Positions 9,031 to 18,197 are shown, numbered from the stretch's first letter. The stretch is DNA of 64,000 nucleotides from Sulfitobacter sp. SK011 (GCF_003352065.1 NZ_CP025803.1:372001-436000), one strand, 5' to 3'. Notes: generated by a model not told the origin, from the letters alone. Made by a program: numbers and translations.

Positions 9031-9477
9031 GCGTTTGAATAAAAAGCTGCCTACTCAATCCGGGCGCATTTAGGGGGCGTTAAGGTAAAACCGGACATGG
9101 TGGCGATGCATCCGAGGTCGGGTGGCGCATCGTGATCAAACATAAGCGATTGCACAGGTCAGAACGACATTTCGTCCAACCCTGAATAGGGAGGGACAAC
9201 AACGGACGCAAAGCGTCAATGACTGAAGGAACATGCTTATCGCGACTTTCCAGGCACCACCATGATGCCCACCGCCAGCGATGACCTTTTTACGTTTAAT
9301 GATGACTGGTGCCAAATTGCTTTGCGCACCCATCTCCACCACCTTTATTCACCCAAGACCTTTCTAGGGCGCTAAGGTTTACCGCCTGCTTAACATATCC
9401 AAATGTCATTACTTCTTTTGTGTCCTTGTACTTGGGTTGGCTTTTGCAGCAGATGGATATCAAGGAGTAACGCCATC
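9031..9477 (+). other. 447-bp gap with a possible 37-codon ORF and two CtrA-like boxes
   Basis: No recognisable gene fills this gap. An ATG-ATG start at 9262 opens a 37-codon frame ending at 9375 (begins MMPTASDDLFTFNDDW); its start overlaps a 10-codon frame from 9233 that has a GAAGGA site. Nothing shows that either is expressed. Two near-matches to the CtrA pattern TTAA-N7-TTAA occur: TTTA-GGGGGCG-TTAA at 9069-9083 and TTAC-CGCCTGC-TTAA at 9379-9393. CtrA control of motility genes is known in this group, but these sites are only pattern matches. Confidence 0.3.
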
Positions 9478-10701
9478 ATGCAGCAACCTGTGACAGACAG
9501 TGGATATTCGTGGTTTCGGCTGTTGCTGACCCTGTTGGTTGCAACCGTGGCGAATGCCGGCATGTGGGCGATTATCGTTATCATGCCCGCGGTGGAGGCT
9601 GAGTTTGCGACCACCCGTGCGGACGCGGCACTGCCTTACACCCTGACAATGATCGGTTTCGCGCTGGGAAATTTTGTAATCGGACGGGCAGTGGACCGGT
9701 TTGGCGTCACGCTGTCGCTGATCTGTGCCGCATTGGCGATTGTTGCCGGTCTGGGCCTGGCCATTCTGTCGCATTCTATCGCCATGCTTTCCTTGGCGCA
9801 GTTGCTCGTTGGTTTCGCATCTGCCGTTGGGTTTGGTCCCTTGATTGCCGACATCTCTCATTGGTTTGTGCGCAGACGCGGGATCGCAGTGGCGCTTGTG
9901 GCAAGTGGGAATTACCTGTCCGGGGCGATCTGGCCAATGGTTCTGGCAGGCATCTTGCAAGACAGCGGTTGGCGCGCGGTCTATGCGGTCATGGCCGTTG
10001 TTACACTGGTCTGCGTGATCCCGCTGTCGCTGGCCCTGCGCCGGCAGGTGCCGGAAGATGCGCGCGACGCGGCGCAACTGGCGTCGTCCCTCAATGCACA
10101 ATCGTCAGGCCTTAGCCCGCGTACGTTGCAATACCTTCTTGGCCTTGCTGGCATTGGATGCTGCGTCGCGATGTCGATGCCGCAAGTTCATATCGTATCG
10201 CTTTGCGTGGGCCTAGGTTTTGGTCCGGCAGTGGGCGCTCAGATGCTGTCATTGATGTTGCTCGGCGGTGTCGGGTCGCGCATCGTATCTGGTTTGCTGG
10301 CGGACCGGCTTGGCGGTGTGCGCACTTTGCTGATTGGCTCAATCCTGCAATGCATCGCATTATTCTTGTATCTACCGGCCGGCAGCATGGTTTCGCTATA
10401 TATGGTCAGCCTAATCTTTGGCCTGAGCCAGGGGGGTATCGTGCCCAGCTATGCACTGATCGTCCGCGAATATATGCCCGCAAAAGAGGCCGGTGCACGG
10501 GTTGGTTTCGTATTGATGGCAACGATACTGGGCATGGCGCTGGGCGGTTGGATGTCGGGCCAGATTTACGATCTGACCGGGTCGTACCAATGGGCCTTCA
10601 TAAACGGCATTGTCTGGAACGGGCTGAATATCGCAATCATGATCTGGCTGCTCAACCGCAGCCGTCCGCGCGCACCTCGCATGGCCGTTCAACCGCTCTG
10701 A
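9478..10701 (+). CDS. MFS transporter
   Basis: A 407-residue membrane protein with about twelve hydrophobic spans, of the major facilitator superfamily. The loop between helices 2 and 3 is FVIGRAVDRFGVTLSLI, matching the MFS signature region, with a matching repeat at SGLLADRLGGVRTLLIG in the second half. The ATG at 9478 has an AAGGAG site eleven bases upstream; the longer frame to 9403 adds an unlikely leader. The substrate cannot be read from the sequence. It converges on trhO, overlapping its 3' end by 13 bases. Confidence 0.85.
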   Translation: MQQPVTDSGYSWFRLLLTLLVATVANAGMWAIIVIMPAVEAEFATTRADAALPYTLTMIGFALGNFVIGRAVDRFGVTLSLICAALAIVAGLGLAILSHSIAMLSLAQLLVGFASAVGFGPLIADISHWFVRRRGIAVALVASGNYLSGAIWPMVLAGILQDSGWRAVYAVMAVVTLVCVIPLSLALRRQVPEDARDAAQLASSLNAQSSGLSPRTLQYLLGLAGIGCCVAMSMPQVHIVSLCVGLGFGPAVGAQMLSLMLLGGVGSRIVSGLLADRLGGVRTLLIGSILQCIALFLYLPAGSMVSLYMVSLIFGLSQGGIVPSYALIVREYMPAKEAGARVGFVLMATILGMALGGWMSGQIYDLTGSYQWAFINGIVWNGLNIAIMIWLLNRSRPRAPRMAVQPL

Positions 10702-11588
10702 GCGTGCTTGCGTGCCTTGGTCAGGGTGATCTGCTTTTGCCGCTCGCGAAACCGATCCTTATCCCAATCTGATGTTTCATCAAAACAATGGTGGCAACTG
10801 ACACCAGCCTCAAATTCTGGTCGTTTGGTATCAGACGGCAAGATCGGTCTGCGACAGCCATGACACAGCTCATGTGGTCCTTCGACCAGGCCGTGCCCCA
10901 CGCTCACCCGGTTGTCAAAGACAAAGCAATCTCCCTGCCATGTGCTTTGATCCTGCGGGACCTCTTCGAGGTATTTCAGGATGCCACCCTTTAGGTGAAA
11001 CACATCCTCGACACCCTGGCCCAATAGATAGTTCGTCGATTTTTCGCACCTGATGCCGCCGGTGCAAAACATTGCGACCTTTTTGTTGTGGAACCGATGC
11101 TTGTTTGCTTCCCACCATGCAGGGAATGCGCTGAAGCTTTCTGTCTCAGGGTCGATAGCCCCGTCAAACGTGCCAATCGCAACTTCGTAGTCGTTGCGGG
11201 TGTCGATCACCGCCACGTCTGGGCTTGCGATCAGGGCGTTCCAGTCGCGCGGTTCAACATAGTTTCCAACCCGTGAAAGTGGATCAACATCGGGTTGGCC
11301 CATCGTGACAATCTCACGCTTTACCTTGACTTTCATCTTGCCAAAGGGGCGGTTTTTGCTGGTCGACGTCTTCCATTCCAGATCGGCACATCCGGGCAGG
11401 GCGCGCAGGTGGGCGATCACGGTTTCGATCCCGGCTTGCGGCCCAGCGATGGTCCCGTTCACCCCTTCATGGGCGAACAACAGCGTGCCTTGTACCTCCT
11501 GTGCGACGCAAAGGTCCAGCAGCGCAGGTTGCAGTGCGGCGGGGTCGTCAAACCGGGAAAAGTGATAAAGGGCAGCAATTGTGTACAT
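10689..11588 (-). CDS. trhO: tRNA uridine(34) hydroxylase TrhO (rhodanese-domain protein)
   Basis: A 299-residue cytoplasmic enzyme of the YceA/TrhO family, which hydroxylates U34 of certain tRNAs with oxygen to give 5-hydroxyuridine. It starts at MYTIAALYHFSRF; an N-terminal acylphosphatase-like part includes LLFAHEGVNGTIAG, followed by a rhodanese domain with the active cysteine in AMFCTGGIRCEKS. The C-terminus holds a Cys-rich segment (CHGCRRP and CHHCF). The ATG at 11588 fits family length; the frame open to 11834 overlaps pncA and is not used. Confidence 0.92.
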   Translation of the reverse strand: MYTIAALYHFSRFDDPAALQPALLDLCVAQEVQGTLLFAHEGVNGTIAGPQAGIETVIAHLRALPGCADLEWKTSTSKNRPFGKMKVKVKREIVTMGQPDVDPLSRVGNYVEPRDWNALIASPDVAVIDTRNDYEVAIGTFDGAIDPETESFSAFPAWWEANKHRFHNKKVAMFCTGGIRCEKSTNYLLGQGVEDVFHLKGGILKYLEEVPQDQSTWQGDCFVFDNRVSVGHGLVEGPHELCHGCRRPILPSDTKRPEFEAGVSCHHCFDETSDWDKDRFRERQKQITLTKARKHAQSG

Positions 11589-11678
11589 GGGCGGGGAAAT
11601 AAAGGGTGCAGGGTCTGTTGCGCAAGAGGGCAGTGGGTTAAAACCCGGACAAAGCACGTTTTGGTAAAAGGACATCCC

Positions 11679-12275
11679 ATGCAGGCACTCATTGTTATCG
11701 ACGTTCAGAATGATTTCTGCCCCGGTGGCGCGCTTGCCGTGCCACAAGGCGACGCAATCGTGCAGGGCATCAATACAATGATGGCTGACTTTGATGCCGT
11801 GATTCTGACCCAGGATTGGCATCCGGCGGGCCATTCCTCATTTGCGTCAGCGCATCAGGGCAGCGCGCCGTATGACATGATTGAAATGCCTTACGGTCCA
11901 CAAGCTCTGTGGCCCGACCACTGTATCCAAGGCAGCATGGGAGCAAAGTTTCATATGGAACTACAACAAGACCGTGCCGATCTGATCATCCGAAAGGGGT
12001 ATAACCCTGCCATCGACAGCTATTCCGCGTTTTTTGAGAATGATCACAAGACACCGACCGGATTAGAGGGATACCTGCGCACCCGCGGAATATCAAAGCT
12101 GACTATGGTTGGCCTCGCATTGGATTTCTGCGTGAACTATTCGGCTGTTGACGCAGCGAAACTGGAGTTTGATGTGACCGTTCAAAAGGGTCTGTGCCGG
12201 GCAATTGATCTGAACGGATCGTTGGGCGCCGCAGTCTCGGGCATGCAGGCGGCGGGGGTCAACATTGTCTCATAG
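11679..12275 (+). CDS. pncA: Nicotinamidase (pyrazinamidase) PncA
   Basis: A 198-residue hydrolase that turns nicotinamide into nicotinate for NAD salvage. Catalytic and metal residues are visible: Asp in ALIVIDVQNDF, the metal site in DWHPAGHSSF, Lys in LIIRKGYN, and the nucleophilic Cys in LALDFCVNYSA. An AAAAGGA site precedes the ATG at 11679. The Preiss-Handler partner pncB lies about 850 bp away on the same strand, beyond a gene on the other strand. Confidence 0.95.
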   Translation: MQALIVIDVQNDFCPGGALAVPQGDAIVQGINTMMADFDAVILTQDWHPAGHSSFASAHQGSAPYDMIEMPYGPQALWPDHCIQGSMGAKFHMELQQDRADLIIRKGYNPAIDSYSAFFENDHKTPTGLEGYLRTRGISKLTMVGLALDFCVNYSAVDAAKLEFDVTVQKGLCRAIDLNGSLGAAVSGMQAAGVNIVS

Positions 12276-12315
12276 CCGATGATGCAGCCTTTGCCGTGGT
12301 GACAAGAATGACGTC

Positions 12316-12990
12316 CTAAAGCCCATCCAAAATAGGCCGCCCTGCGGTTACCACGCCTTTCACAATCTTGATGTCCTTTGCCAGATTGGATCGGTCGCCA
12401 AACCGGTCATTGGACAGAATCTTCAATTCCTCTTGCTTGGCGAACTTGAGGATAAAGACATCGGCTTCGGTCCCGGCGGGGCAGACCATCACCTGTTTTT
12501 GGGGCAGGCCCAAAGCCAGGGCGAACCCTTTTTCTGTCAGTGACTTGTCTTTTAAATGGTGGCGTGACGAGGCATCTAGAAAGACAATGGGAGTGATATC
12601 GCGCTGCTTCAGATAGTCCACAACGCTCCGCAAAGTATCGAGTTGGGCGGTTTCTCCATCCCAGTACATCACGTTGGTGCCATCAATCACAATGCGACGC
12701 TTGGTTGATTTTGGCATGCTGTTTTTTGAGATGGGTTTTGGCCCGGTTTGCCGCGACCTGAGGATCGAAGCGATGGCCAAGGCAACAGCAACGGCGAGGG
12801 CCGATGCGACCCAGTAGGGGATCGTTTCGGCATCAATTGGCATTTTCGCGCTAAGATAGGCAACAGCCAAGGCTGTCAGGGCCAAAGACGCCCAATAGAA
12901 ACGCATCAAAAAAGTGATGTACCCAACCAGAGCAAGGCCCAAAACAATTGCTGCCAAGACGCTCATTGGCTCCAAATTTATCTCCGCCAT
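12316..12990 (-). CDS. Membrane-anchored NYN-domain ribonuclease (Zc3h12a-like)
   Basis: A 224-residue protein with two or three N-terminal membrane spans (about residues 10-75) and a C-terminal NYN/Zc3h12a-like nuclease fold (about 95-224). The nuclease acidic residues are visible in RRIVIDGTNVMYW, PAGTEADVFIL and ILSNDRFGD. Related domains cut RNA; membrane attachment suggests activity near the inner membrane. It lies on the opposite strand between pncA and pncB. The fold call is good; target and role are unknown. Confidence 0.78.
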   Translation of the reverse strand: MAEINLEPMSVLAAIVLGLALVGYITFLMRFYWASLALTALAVAYLSAKMPIDAETIPYWVASALAVAVALAIASILRSRQTGPKPISKNSMPKSTKRRIVIDGTNVMYWDGETAQLDTLRSVVDYLKQRDITPIVFLDASSRHHLKDKSLTEKGFALALGLPQKQVMVCPAGTEADVFILKFAKQEELKILSNDRFGDRSNLAKDIKIVKGVVTAGRPILDGL

Positions 12991-13123
12991 AAACTAAACC
13001 ACTCGATTGATGGCCACGTAAATAGGGCCCTTTGATGAATTTATCCCTAAAAGAGGTCGCAATTGCCCTTGCCCTTGCAGGTCTCTCCTTGGCACAAACA
13101 ATGGAATTACAAAGGAAAGATCA

Positions 13124-14416
13124 ATGGTCGATATCGCGTCCCGCGTCTATAACCACAAGTGGAAGATCGACCCCATTGTGCGATCCTTGATTGACACGGA
13201 TTTCTACAAACTGCTGATGTGCCAATCGGTTTTCCGCAACAAACCCGATACACAGGTCACGTTCAGTCTGATCAACCGCTCCAAACTCATCCCGCTGGCT
13301 GACCTGATCGACGAGGGCGAATTGAGAGAGCAGCTGGACCATATCCGGTCCCTGTCCCTCAGTCGGGGGGAATCCACCTGGCTGCGCGGTAACACGTTTT
13401 ATGGCAAGCGCCAGATGTTCCGCCCTGATTTCATGGAGTGGTTCGAGGGGCTGCGCCTTCCGCCTTATCATCTTGAACGCAAAGGCGATCAGTATGAGCT
13501 GACGTTCGAAGGGTCCTGGCCTGAGGTTATGCTGTGGGAAATTCCTGCACTTGCTGTGTTGATGGAACTGCGCGGGCGTGCCGTTCTGAATTCAATGGGA
13601 CGGTTTGAATTGCAGGTGCTTTATGCCCGCGCGATGACCCGCGTTTGGGAAAAGATTGAAACCTTGCGCGGTATTCCTGATTTGTCGATTGCGGATTTCG
13701 GGACCCGACGCCGCCACTCGTTTCTCTGGCAGGATTGGTGTGTTCAGGCCATGCGCGAAGGTCTGGGGGATGCATTTACAGGCACATCCAACTGCAAAAT
13801 CGCGATGAGCCGTGAAGTTGAGGCCATTGGGACCAACGCCCACGAATTGCCAATGGTTTACGCCGCCCTTGCCAAAGACGACGCCGCCCTCGCGCAGGCC
13901 CCCTATGACGTCTTGCAGGACTGGCAGGACGAACACGAAGGCAACCTGCGCATTATCCTGCCGGACACCTATGGCACCAAGGGATTTCTGGACAACGCCC
14001 CCGATTGGCTGGCCGGTTGGACTGGCATCCGGGTCGACAGCGGCGATCCGGCACAGGCGGCGCAGATCGCAATAGACTGGTGGCGAGACCGGGGTGAGGA
14101 CCCCGGCGAAAAGCGGGTGATTTTCAGCGATGGACTGGACGTCGAGAAGATCAGAGAGTTGCACACGGAATTTGCGGGCAAGGTGAAGGTGTCATTCGGC
14201 TGGGGCACATTACTGACCAATGATTTCCGCGGCCTGGTGCCGGATGATGCCTTGGCCCCGTTCAGCCTTGTCTGCAAGGCGGTTGCGGCAAACGGCCAGC
14301 CGACAGTGAAACTGTCGGACAACCCCAACAAAGCGATGGGACCAGCGGACCAGATCGAGCGCTACAAACGGGTGTTTGGCGTGGGCAAGCAAGCCGCGCA
14401 AAAGGTTGTGGTTTGA
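13124..14416 (+). CDS. pncB: Nicotinate phosphoribosyltransferase PncB
   Basis: A 430-residue cytoplasmic enzyme that makes nicotinate mononucleotide from nicotinate and PRPP with ATP. The start DIASRVYNHKWKIDPIVRSL and the block LIDTDFYKLLMCQ are family hallmarks. The histidine that becomes phosphorylated is visible in FGTRRRHSF, and phosphate-binding segments include VDSGDPAQAAQIA and FSDGLDVEKI. The ATG at 13124 has an AAGGAAAG site. Together with pncA it forms the nicotinamide-to-NAD salvage route. Confidence 0.95.
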   Translation: MVDIASRVYNHKWKIDPIVRSLIDTDFYKLLMCQSVFRNKPDTQVTFSLINRSKLIPLADLIDEGELREQLDHIRSLSLSRGESTWLRGNTFYGKRQMFRPDFMEWFEGLRLPPYHLERKGDQYELTFEGSWPEVMLWEIPALAVLMELRGRAVLNSMGRFELQVLYARAMTRVWEKIETLRGIPDLSIADFGTRRRHSFLWQDWCVQAMREGLGDAFTGTSNCKIAMSREVEAIGTNAHELPMVYAALAKDDAALAQAPYDVLQDWQDEHEGNLRIILPDTYGTKGFLDNAPDWLAGWTGIRVDSGDPAQAAQIAIDWWRDRGEDPGEKRVIFSDGLDVEKIRELHTEFAGKVKVSFGWGTLLTNDFRGLVPDDALAPFSLVCKAVAANGQPTVKLSDNPNKAMGPADQIERYKRVFGVGKQAAQKVVV

Positions 14417-14604
14417 AAAATGCGCAACGCGGTGCAGCCGGTTTTCCGCGGCAGTCGAGAATCGGTTCGTAAACGCCTTATTTTTATGAGAAACCCTGTG
14501 CTGCATCGCGACAGTAAAGTGTCGGTATTGCGTCGGTAACAGCAACGGTTTTCGGAGAATTCGCCCGGTCAACCCGGTGTGCGGTGGGGTTTATCACGCA
14601 AGGG

Positions 14605-14760
14605 TTAATGGCGGTGGTGAGGACGAAGTGAGGTTTTGCTGCCAACGAGATAAACCAGCCCGGCAAGTGCCAAGCCGACGCCAAACGCACGTGCGAACAG
14701 ACCAGATCGCCAGACGAGTGCGCCCATCAGCACGCAGTTGCCTCCAAGGCCAATCCGCAC
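14605..14760 (-). pseudogene. Remnant of a DUF4386-type membrane protein (C-terminal piece)
   Basis: In a minus-strand frame different from that of the DUF1772 gene, the segment ending at 14605 reads MGALVWRSGLFARAFGVGLA followed by LAGLVYLVGS. This is the characteristic last part of DUF4386 membrane proteins (G...RSG...R.LGV.L.LAGL.YLV.S). It has no start of its own and overlaps the end of the DUF1772 frame, so it looks like the tail of a deleted gene. The 14417-14604 stretch beyond it holds nothing I recognise. The call rests on motif memory and is tentative. Confidence 0.5.
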
Positions 14761-15224
14761 AAAAGAAGGGCAGAAGAAACCGCACATGCCAACGTTCGCA
14801 CGGTGTTCCAGAACGTCCAGAGAGGCACATAGGTTTGGGTCCAATAGTCATGAGTCGCGCTGCCGTCCAGTTCCATTCCGGCGAGTGTTTCGTTCATCGG
14901 CACATTGAAGAGAAGCGTCACGCCAAAGCATCCAAAAAGGTACGTTAGGCCTGCGACAGCCATGAACACGCTGACCGGTCCATCCAAGTGGGTTGCGGTG
15001 TATCCGACGATGATCAACGAGATGGGCACCAGACCTAGAAAGAGCGTCATGAACACCCAACGAAAGACCTCGCGGTTGATGACTTGCATTGCTTGAACAC
15101 CTTCCACACCGCTGGTCTTGGCAAGGGAGCGCATGATGAAATCGGAAAATGCCAGGAACACGCCGCCCACAAATGCATAAGCGAGAACGGCGAATTGAAT
15201 GAGGATGAATAACCAGAGTGACAT
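14727..15224 (-). CDS. DUF1772 family membrane protein
   Basis: A 165-residue protein with about four membrane spans, matching DUF1772 (anthrone-oxygenase-like) proteins: GGVFLAFSDFIMRSL near the start, then GVEGVQAMQVINREVF and the ending WTQTYVPLWTFWNTVRTLAC. The biochemical role of bacterial members is not established. It follows the metallo-beta-lactamase-fold gene after 62 bp holding a strong hairpin, and its 3' end runs into a gene remnant, so the C-terminus may have been altered. Confidence 0.75.
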   Translation of the reverse strand: MSLWLFILIQFAVLAYAFVGGVFLAFSDFIMRSLAKTSGVEGVQAMQVINREVFRWVFMTLFLGLVPISLIIVGYTATHLDGPVSVFMAVAGLTYLFGCFGVTLLFNVPMNETLAGMELDGSATHDYWTQTYVPLWTFWNTVRTLACAVSSALLLCGLALEATAC

Positions 15225-15258
15225 TGGGCAAGCCCTTCGATGTGAGTTGAGGATGGTC

Positions 15259-15280
15259 CGGGGCGCATTTCTGCGCCCCG
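15259..15280 (-). terminator. Strong stem-loop between the MBL-fold and DUF1772 genes
   Basis: A perfect 9-bp stem (CGGGGCGCA with TGCGCCCCG) closes a 4-nt loop that reads GAAA on the minus strand, a stable tetraloop. No T-run follows, so it may be an RNA stability or processing element rather than a true terminator. Confidence 0.45.
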
Positions 15281-15286
15281 CTGTGG

Positions 15287-16336
15287 TCAGTGCATCACCG
15301 CGTAAAGAAGTGCTGTTTCACAGTGGCTATCGGCCCAGAGATCAACCACCGAAAGCTTGTCTTCCCAACGGTCAATAATCTTCTGCGCACAATCGTCGCG
15401 GATGCCCTCCATAGCGACGCGATAAGCCAGATTTGCGTTTTGAAATTCGACAGCTTCAAACCCGTTCATGAAACGATCATTGAAGCCTGACATCAGATTG
15501 TAGACCGTGGTTCTTACATCAAATGCGTAGTCGCGTGCGGCCACGACGTCCTGACGGTTGCCAAGTATGGACACGTGCCCAGAGAGGAAGTGTTCGAAGT
15601 CGTATTCTAGGAAAGTCGCAAAACTTTCGAAATAGGCATTCACGTTTGTCGTAGCGCCAAAGTTCATGAACGGTGCCTCGCCCGGTGTGATCGTATCGAT
15701 TGCCATAAGAAACTTTTGGTCCGGCAAATAGATCATCACGTCGGTGTCTTCGGCATGGTAATTGGCCGTTTGAAGCTGGATGTCCACGCCGCCGATTGAC
15801 AGGTCCAATGCAGAATCGAAGACCTGCGTTGGTGTAAGAACGCCTTCAAGATGGAACTTCTCAAGCGTTTCAGCCACTTCAGCAGCGGCGACAATTTCCA
15901 GTCCGGGGATGTCGGCGAAAAAGTGACCGCCGCCGTTATGATCACGGTGGCCATGGCTCATGATCAGATGGGTAATTGGGGCATCCGGGGCAGTCATCGC
16001 TATGGCTTTGCGCAGGTTTGCTCCAAAGCTGGGCGGCGCGTCCAGAACCACGACACCATCGTCGGTCACCACAAATGCGGATTGATAGACGAGGTCGGTT
16101 ACAAAGAAGAGCCCCGGTTCGATCTCGCTTACGTGCAAGCCGATTTCGGTGTTGATCGTCGAAGCCCGCGCCCGCATTTGCGGCAACTCCGGAGCGAAAT
16201 TTCGGAAGCTGTCAGGATGGTTGGAGTCAAGCGAGATAGTATTTGCGAGGTTGTGGTCAGTCTCTGCCAATGACGGCACTGCCGATGCAAGCCCGACGAC
16301 ACAGGCAACGGCCGCGAATGTGAGGGAAGTATGCAT
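15287..16336 (-). CDS. Secreted metallo-beta-lactamase-fold hydrolase
   Basis: A 349-residue protein with a signal peptide (residues 1-24, ending SLA before ETDHN) and an MBL fold. The metal-binding motif is MSHGHRDHNGG (HxHxDH), followed by a downstream His in LSGHVSILG. The ATG at 16336 has a GGGAG site; the frame open to 16507 adds an implausible leader. It probably acts in the periplasm; the substrate is unknown. The divergence from known beta-lactamases makes a general hydrolase more likely. An AraC regulator gene precedes it on the same strand. Confidence 0.8.
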   Translation of the reverse strand: MHTSLTFAAVACVVGLASAVPSLAETDHNLANTISLDSNHPDSFRNFAPELPQMRARASTINTEIGLHVSEIEPGLFFVTDLVYQSAFVVTDDGVVVLDAPPSFGANLRKAIAMTAPDAPITHLIMSHGHRDHNGGGHFFADIPGLEIVAAAEVAETLEKFHLEGVLTPTQVFDSALDLSIGGVDIQLQTANYHAEDTDVMIYLPDQKFLMAIDTITPGEAPFMNFGATTNVNAYFESFATFLEYDFEHFLSGHVSILGNRQDVVAARDYAFDVRTTVYNLMSGFNDRFMNGFEAVEFQNANLAYRVAMEGIRDDCAQKIIDRWEDKLSVVDLWADSHCETALLYAVMH

Positions 16337-16430
16337 TTTGGGTCTCCCAGGTTTGAATGCGATGACCATGGGATAGGGGATCAGTGATTTGCAGTATTGG
16401 CTGATCCAGCCAACAAATTGACCAAAGCGG

Positions 16431-17462
16431 TCAGGGTGCCGCCGCGGGTCTGTTCTGTGCTTTGCGGTATTTCGCCGGTGTATCACCAGCCCAACGCTTG
16501 AAGGCACGGTTGAAAGAGCTTTGCTCTGAAAACCCTGTCAGGAATGCGACTTCCGCGATTGAATACCGCTCGTCACACAATAAACCCTCAGCCAATTCCT
16601 GTCGTGTTTCCTCAGTCAGAGTTCGAAAGGTCATGCCATCGTTTGCCAAGCGTCGATGCAACGACCGGACACTCATGCCGAGGTTACGCGCCACGTCTTC
16701 CATTTTTGGTACCCCTTCGCTTAACGCACGTGCAATTACATCCCGGGTTCGTTCATTCAGCGACTTTGTGTGGGTTATCTGTGCGAGTTCCTGATCGAGA
16801 TGCTGCTGCAGGAATTGCGTGATACCTTCATCGCCAAGCTTGTTGGCCCGGTTAATACTTTCAGCCGAAATCAGAATTGCATCGCGGTCTGAACCGAAAA
16901 AGACCGGACAGCCAAAGTAAGCTTCGTGATGTACAATTATGTCTGGCCGGGGATGGGTGAAATGGACTTCAAGTGGCGTGAACGCGCCGTCTTGAGACAC
17001 TTCTCGCGCTATTGCGGTCGCACTTGCAATTGTCGCTTCATTGGACAACCGCAGCCCCAACCGGCGGGCTCCAGGTCGGTGCAGCGCGAACCATGTGTTT
17101 ACCCCGTCAGGCTCCAGTTCGTAGGCGACAACGCTTGTCCAGAGGCGGGCGTAACGCACCACACGGGAATACGATCCAAAGAGCGTTGGAGCCGCCTTGA
17201 ACGCAAGTCCCAACGCACCATAGTCATCACATCGCATCGATGCACCGGTTCGCAACGGCAATTGCGTTGCGTCGATTTCGCCCGCGATTCTCTCTAGCAG
17301 ATCGTAATACGCAGATGCCAAAACCATAACTTTGGGATCAGCCTTGGCATTCGGATCAAGGCCAACAGATTGAAGCAAGGCTGCGGCATCGACACCACTA
17401 CCTGCAGTCGCCACCATCTTGCGTACAAAAAGTGAAGTCACAGCATCCATGGACGCCATCAT
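16431..17462 (-). CDS. AraC-family transcriptional regulator
   Basis: About 343 residues. The N-terminal two thirds resemble the arabinose-binding-like domain of the OruR/ArgR subgroup (LLQSVGLDPNAKADPKVMV). The C-terminal about 100 residues contain two helix-turn-helix units: KMEDVARNLGMSVRSLHRRLA and SIAEVAFLTGFSEQSSFNRAF. No clear ribosome binding site was found, so the start (17462, 17459 or a farther upstream codon) is uncertain. It may control the MBL-fold/DUF1772 pair immediately downstream; that is inference. Confidence 0.85.
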   Translation of the reverse strand: MMASMDAVTSLFVRKMVATAGSGVDAAALLQSVGLDPNAKADPKVMVLASAYYDLLERIAGEIDATQLPLRTGASMRCDDYGALGLAFKAAPTLFGSYSRVVRYARLWTSVVAYELEPDGVNTWFALHRPGARRLGLRLSNEATIASATAIAREVSQDGAFTPLEVHFTHPRPDIIVHHEAYFGCPVFFGSDRDAILISAESINRANKLGDEGITQFLQQHLDQELAQITHTKSLNERTRDVIARALSEGVPKMEDVARNLGMSVRSLHRRLANDGMTFRTLTEETRQELAEGLLCDERYSIAEVAFLTGFSEQSSFNRAFKRWAGDTPAKYRKAQNRPAAAP

Positions 17463-17525
17463 AATGTGGCTGTGGCGATTGTCACTTTTCCAACGCTGAC
17501 TTTTGCTGCAGCGCAACGGTCGCGG

Positions 17526-18185
17526 TTAAAGCACCTGAGACAACAGATGATAGACCGGCAGCAGGGTTTCAAACTCCGCAATCGTGCGATCAACAAGATC
17601 CGCTTTGGTGACAAACGCCGGATCGTCTTTATCAATCCAGGCCGCAAAACCTTTGCGCCGAAGCGCTTCGCCATTGGGATGATCCTTTTCAAAGCCGGGA
17701 GGTACCCGTTTCAGTTCGGGTTCCCCAATGCGGATCCCTTTTTCGCACAGTTCCGCACTGAGGCTGATCAGGTCTGATCCCATGGGTCCCGCCATTGCGG
17801 CACGAAAGTCGGTCAGCGTATCCTTGGGGTATTGAAAAACACCGCAGCCAAGCGAGAGCTTTTCAGATGAGACGCCAAAGAACCACATTGGCGGTTGGCC
17901 CGCCCGGCCCACGGGTATCAACGCGATGTGTAAATGCGCGTTGTACGGCGTTTTGTCCTTCGAAAAACGGATATCGCGATTGATCCGAAAGATCTTGCTG
18001 TCGTGGCTATGGCCGGTCAACGCGCCAAGCCTTCGCGCCAGGTGTGCTGCGAATTGCTTGCCGGGTTCCTTGAGATGTGCCTCATAGGACGCTTTGTTGG
18101 CAGCGAACCATTCTCTGGTGTTGTTTTTCTTAAGGTCACTCAAGTACCTGATCGCCTCTGGTGAAAATGCGCGAAATGTCTCCAT
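17526..18185 (-). CDS. DUF2461 (TIGR02453) family protein
   Basis: A 219-residue soluble protein recognised by the start FRAFSPEAIRYLSDLKKNNTREWFAANK and the block IFRINRDIRFSKDKTPYNAHL, diagnostic of the DUF2461/TIGR02453 family. Its function is not established. It begins 12 bp after the TfoX-like gene and belongs to the same minus-strand run. Confidence 0.85.
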   Translation of the reverse strand: METFRAFSPEAIRYLSDLKKNNTREWFAANKASYEAHLKEPGKQFAAHLARRLGALTGHSHDSKIFRINRDIRFSKDKTPYNAHLHIALIPVGRAGQPPMWFFGVSSEKLSLGCGVFQYPKDTLTDFRAAMAGPMGSDLISLSAELCEKGIRIGEPELKRVPPGFEKDHPNGEALRRKGFAAWIDKDDPAFVTKADLVDRTIAEFETLLPVYHLLSQVL

Positions 18186-18197
18186 GTGTTCCTCCGT

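Noticed and set aside
13034-13190. Possible short frame before pncB (MNLSLKEVAIALALAG)
   Set aside because: It overlaps the pncB start region in another frame, lacks a convincing ribosome binding site and has no recognisable homologue.
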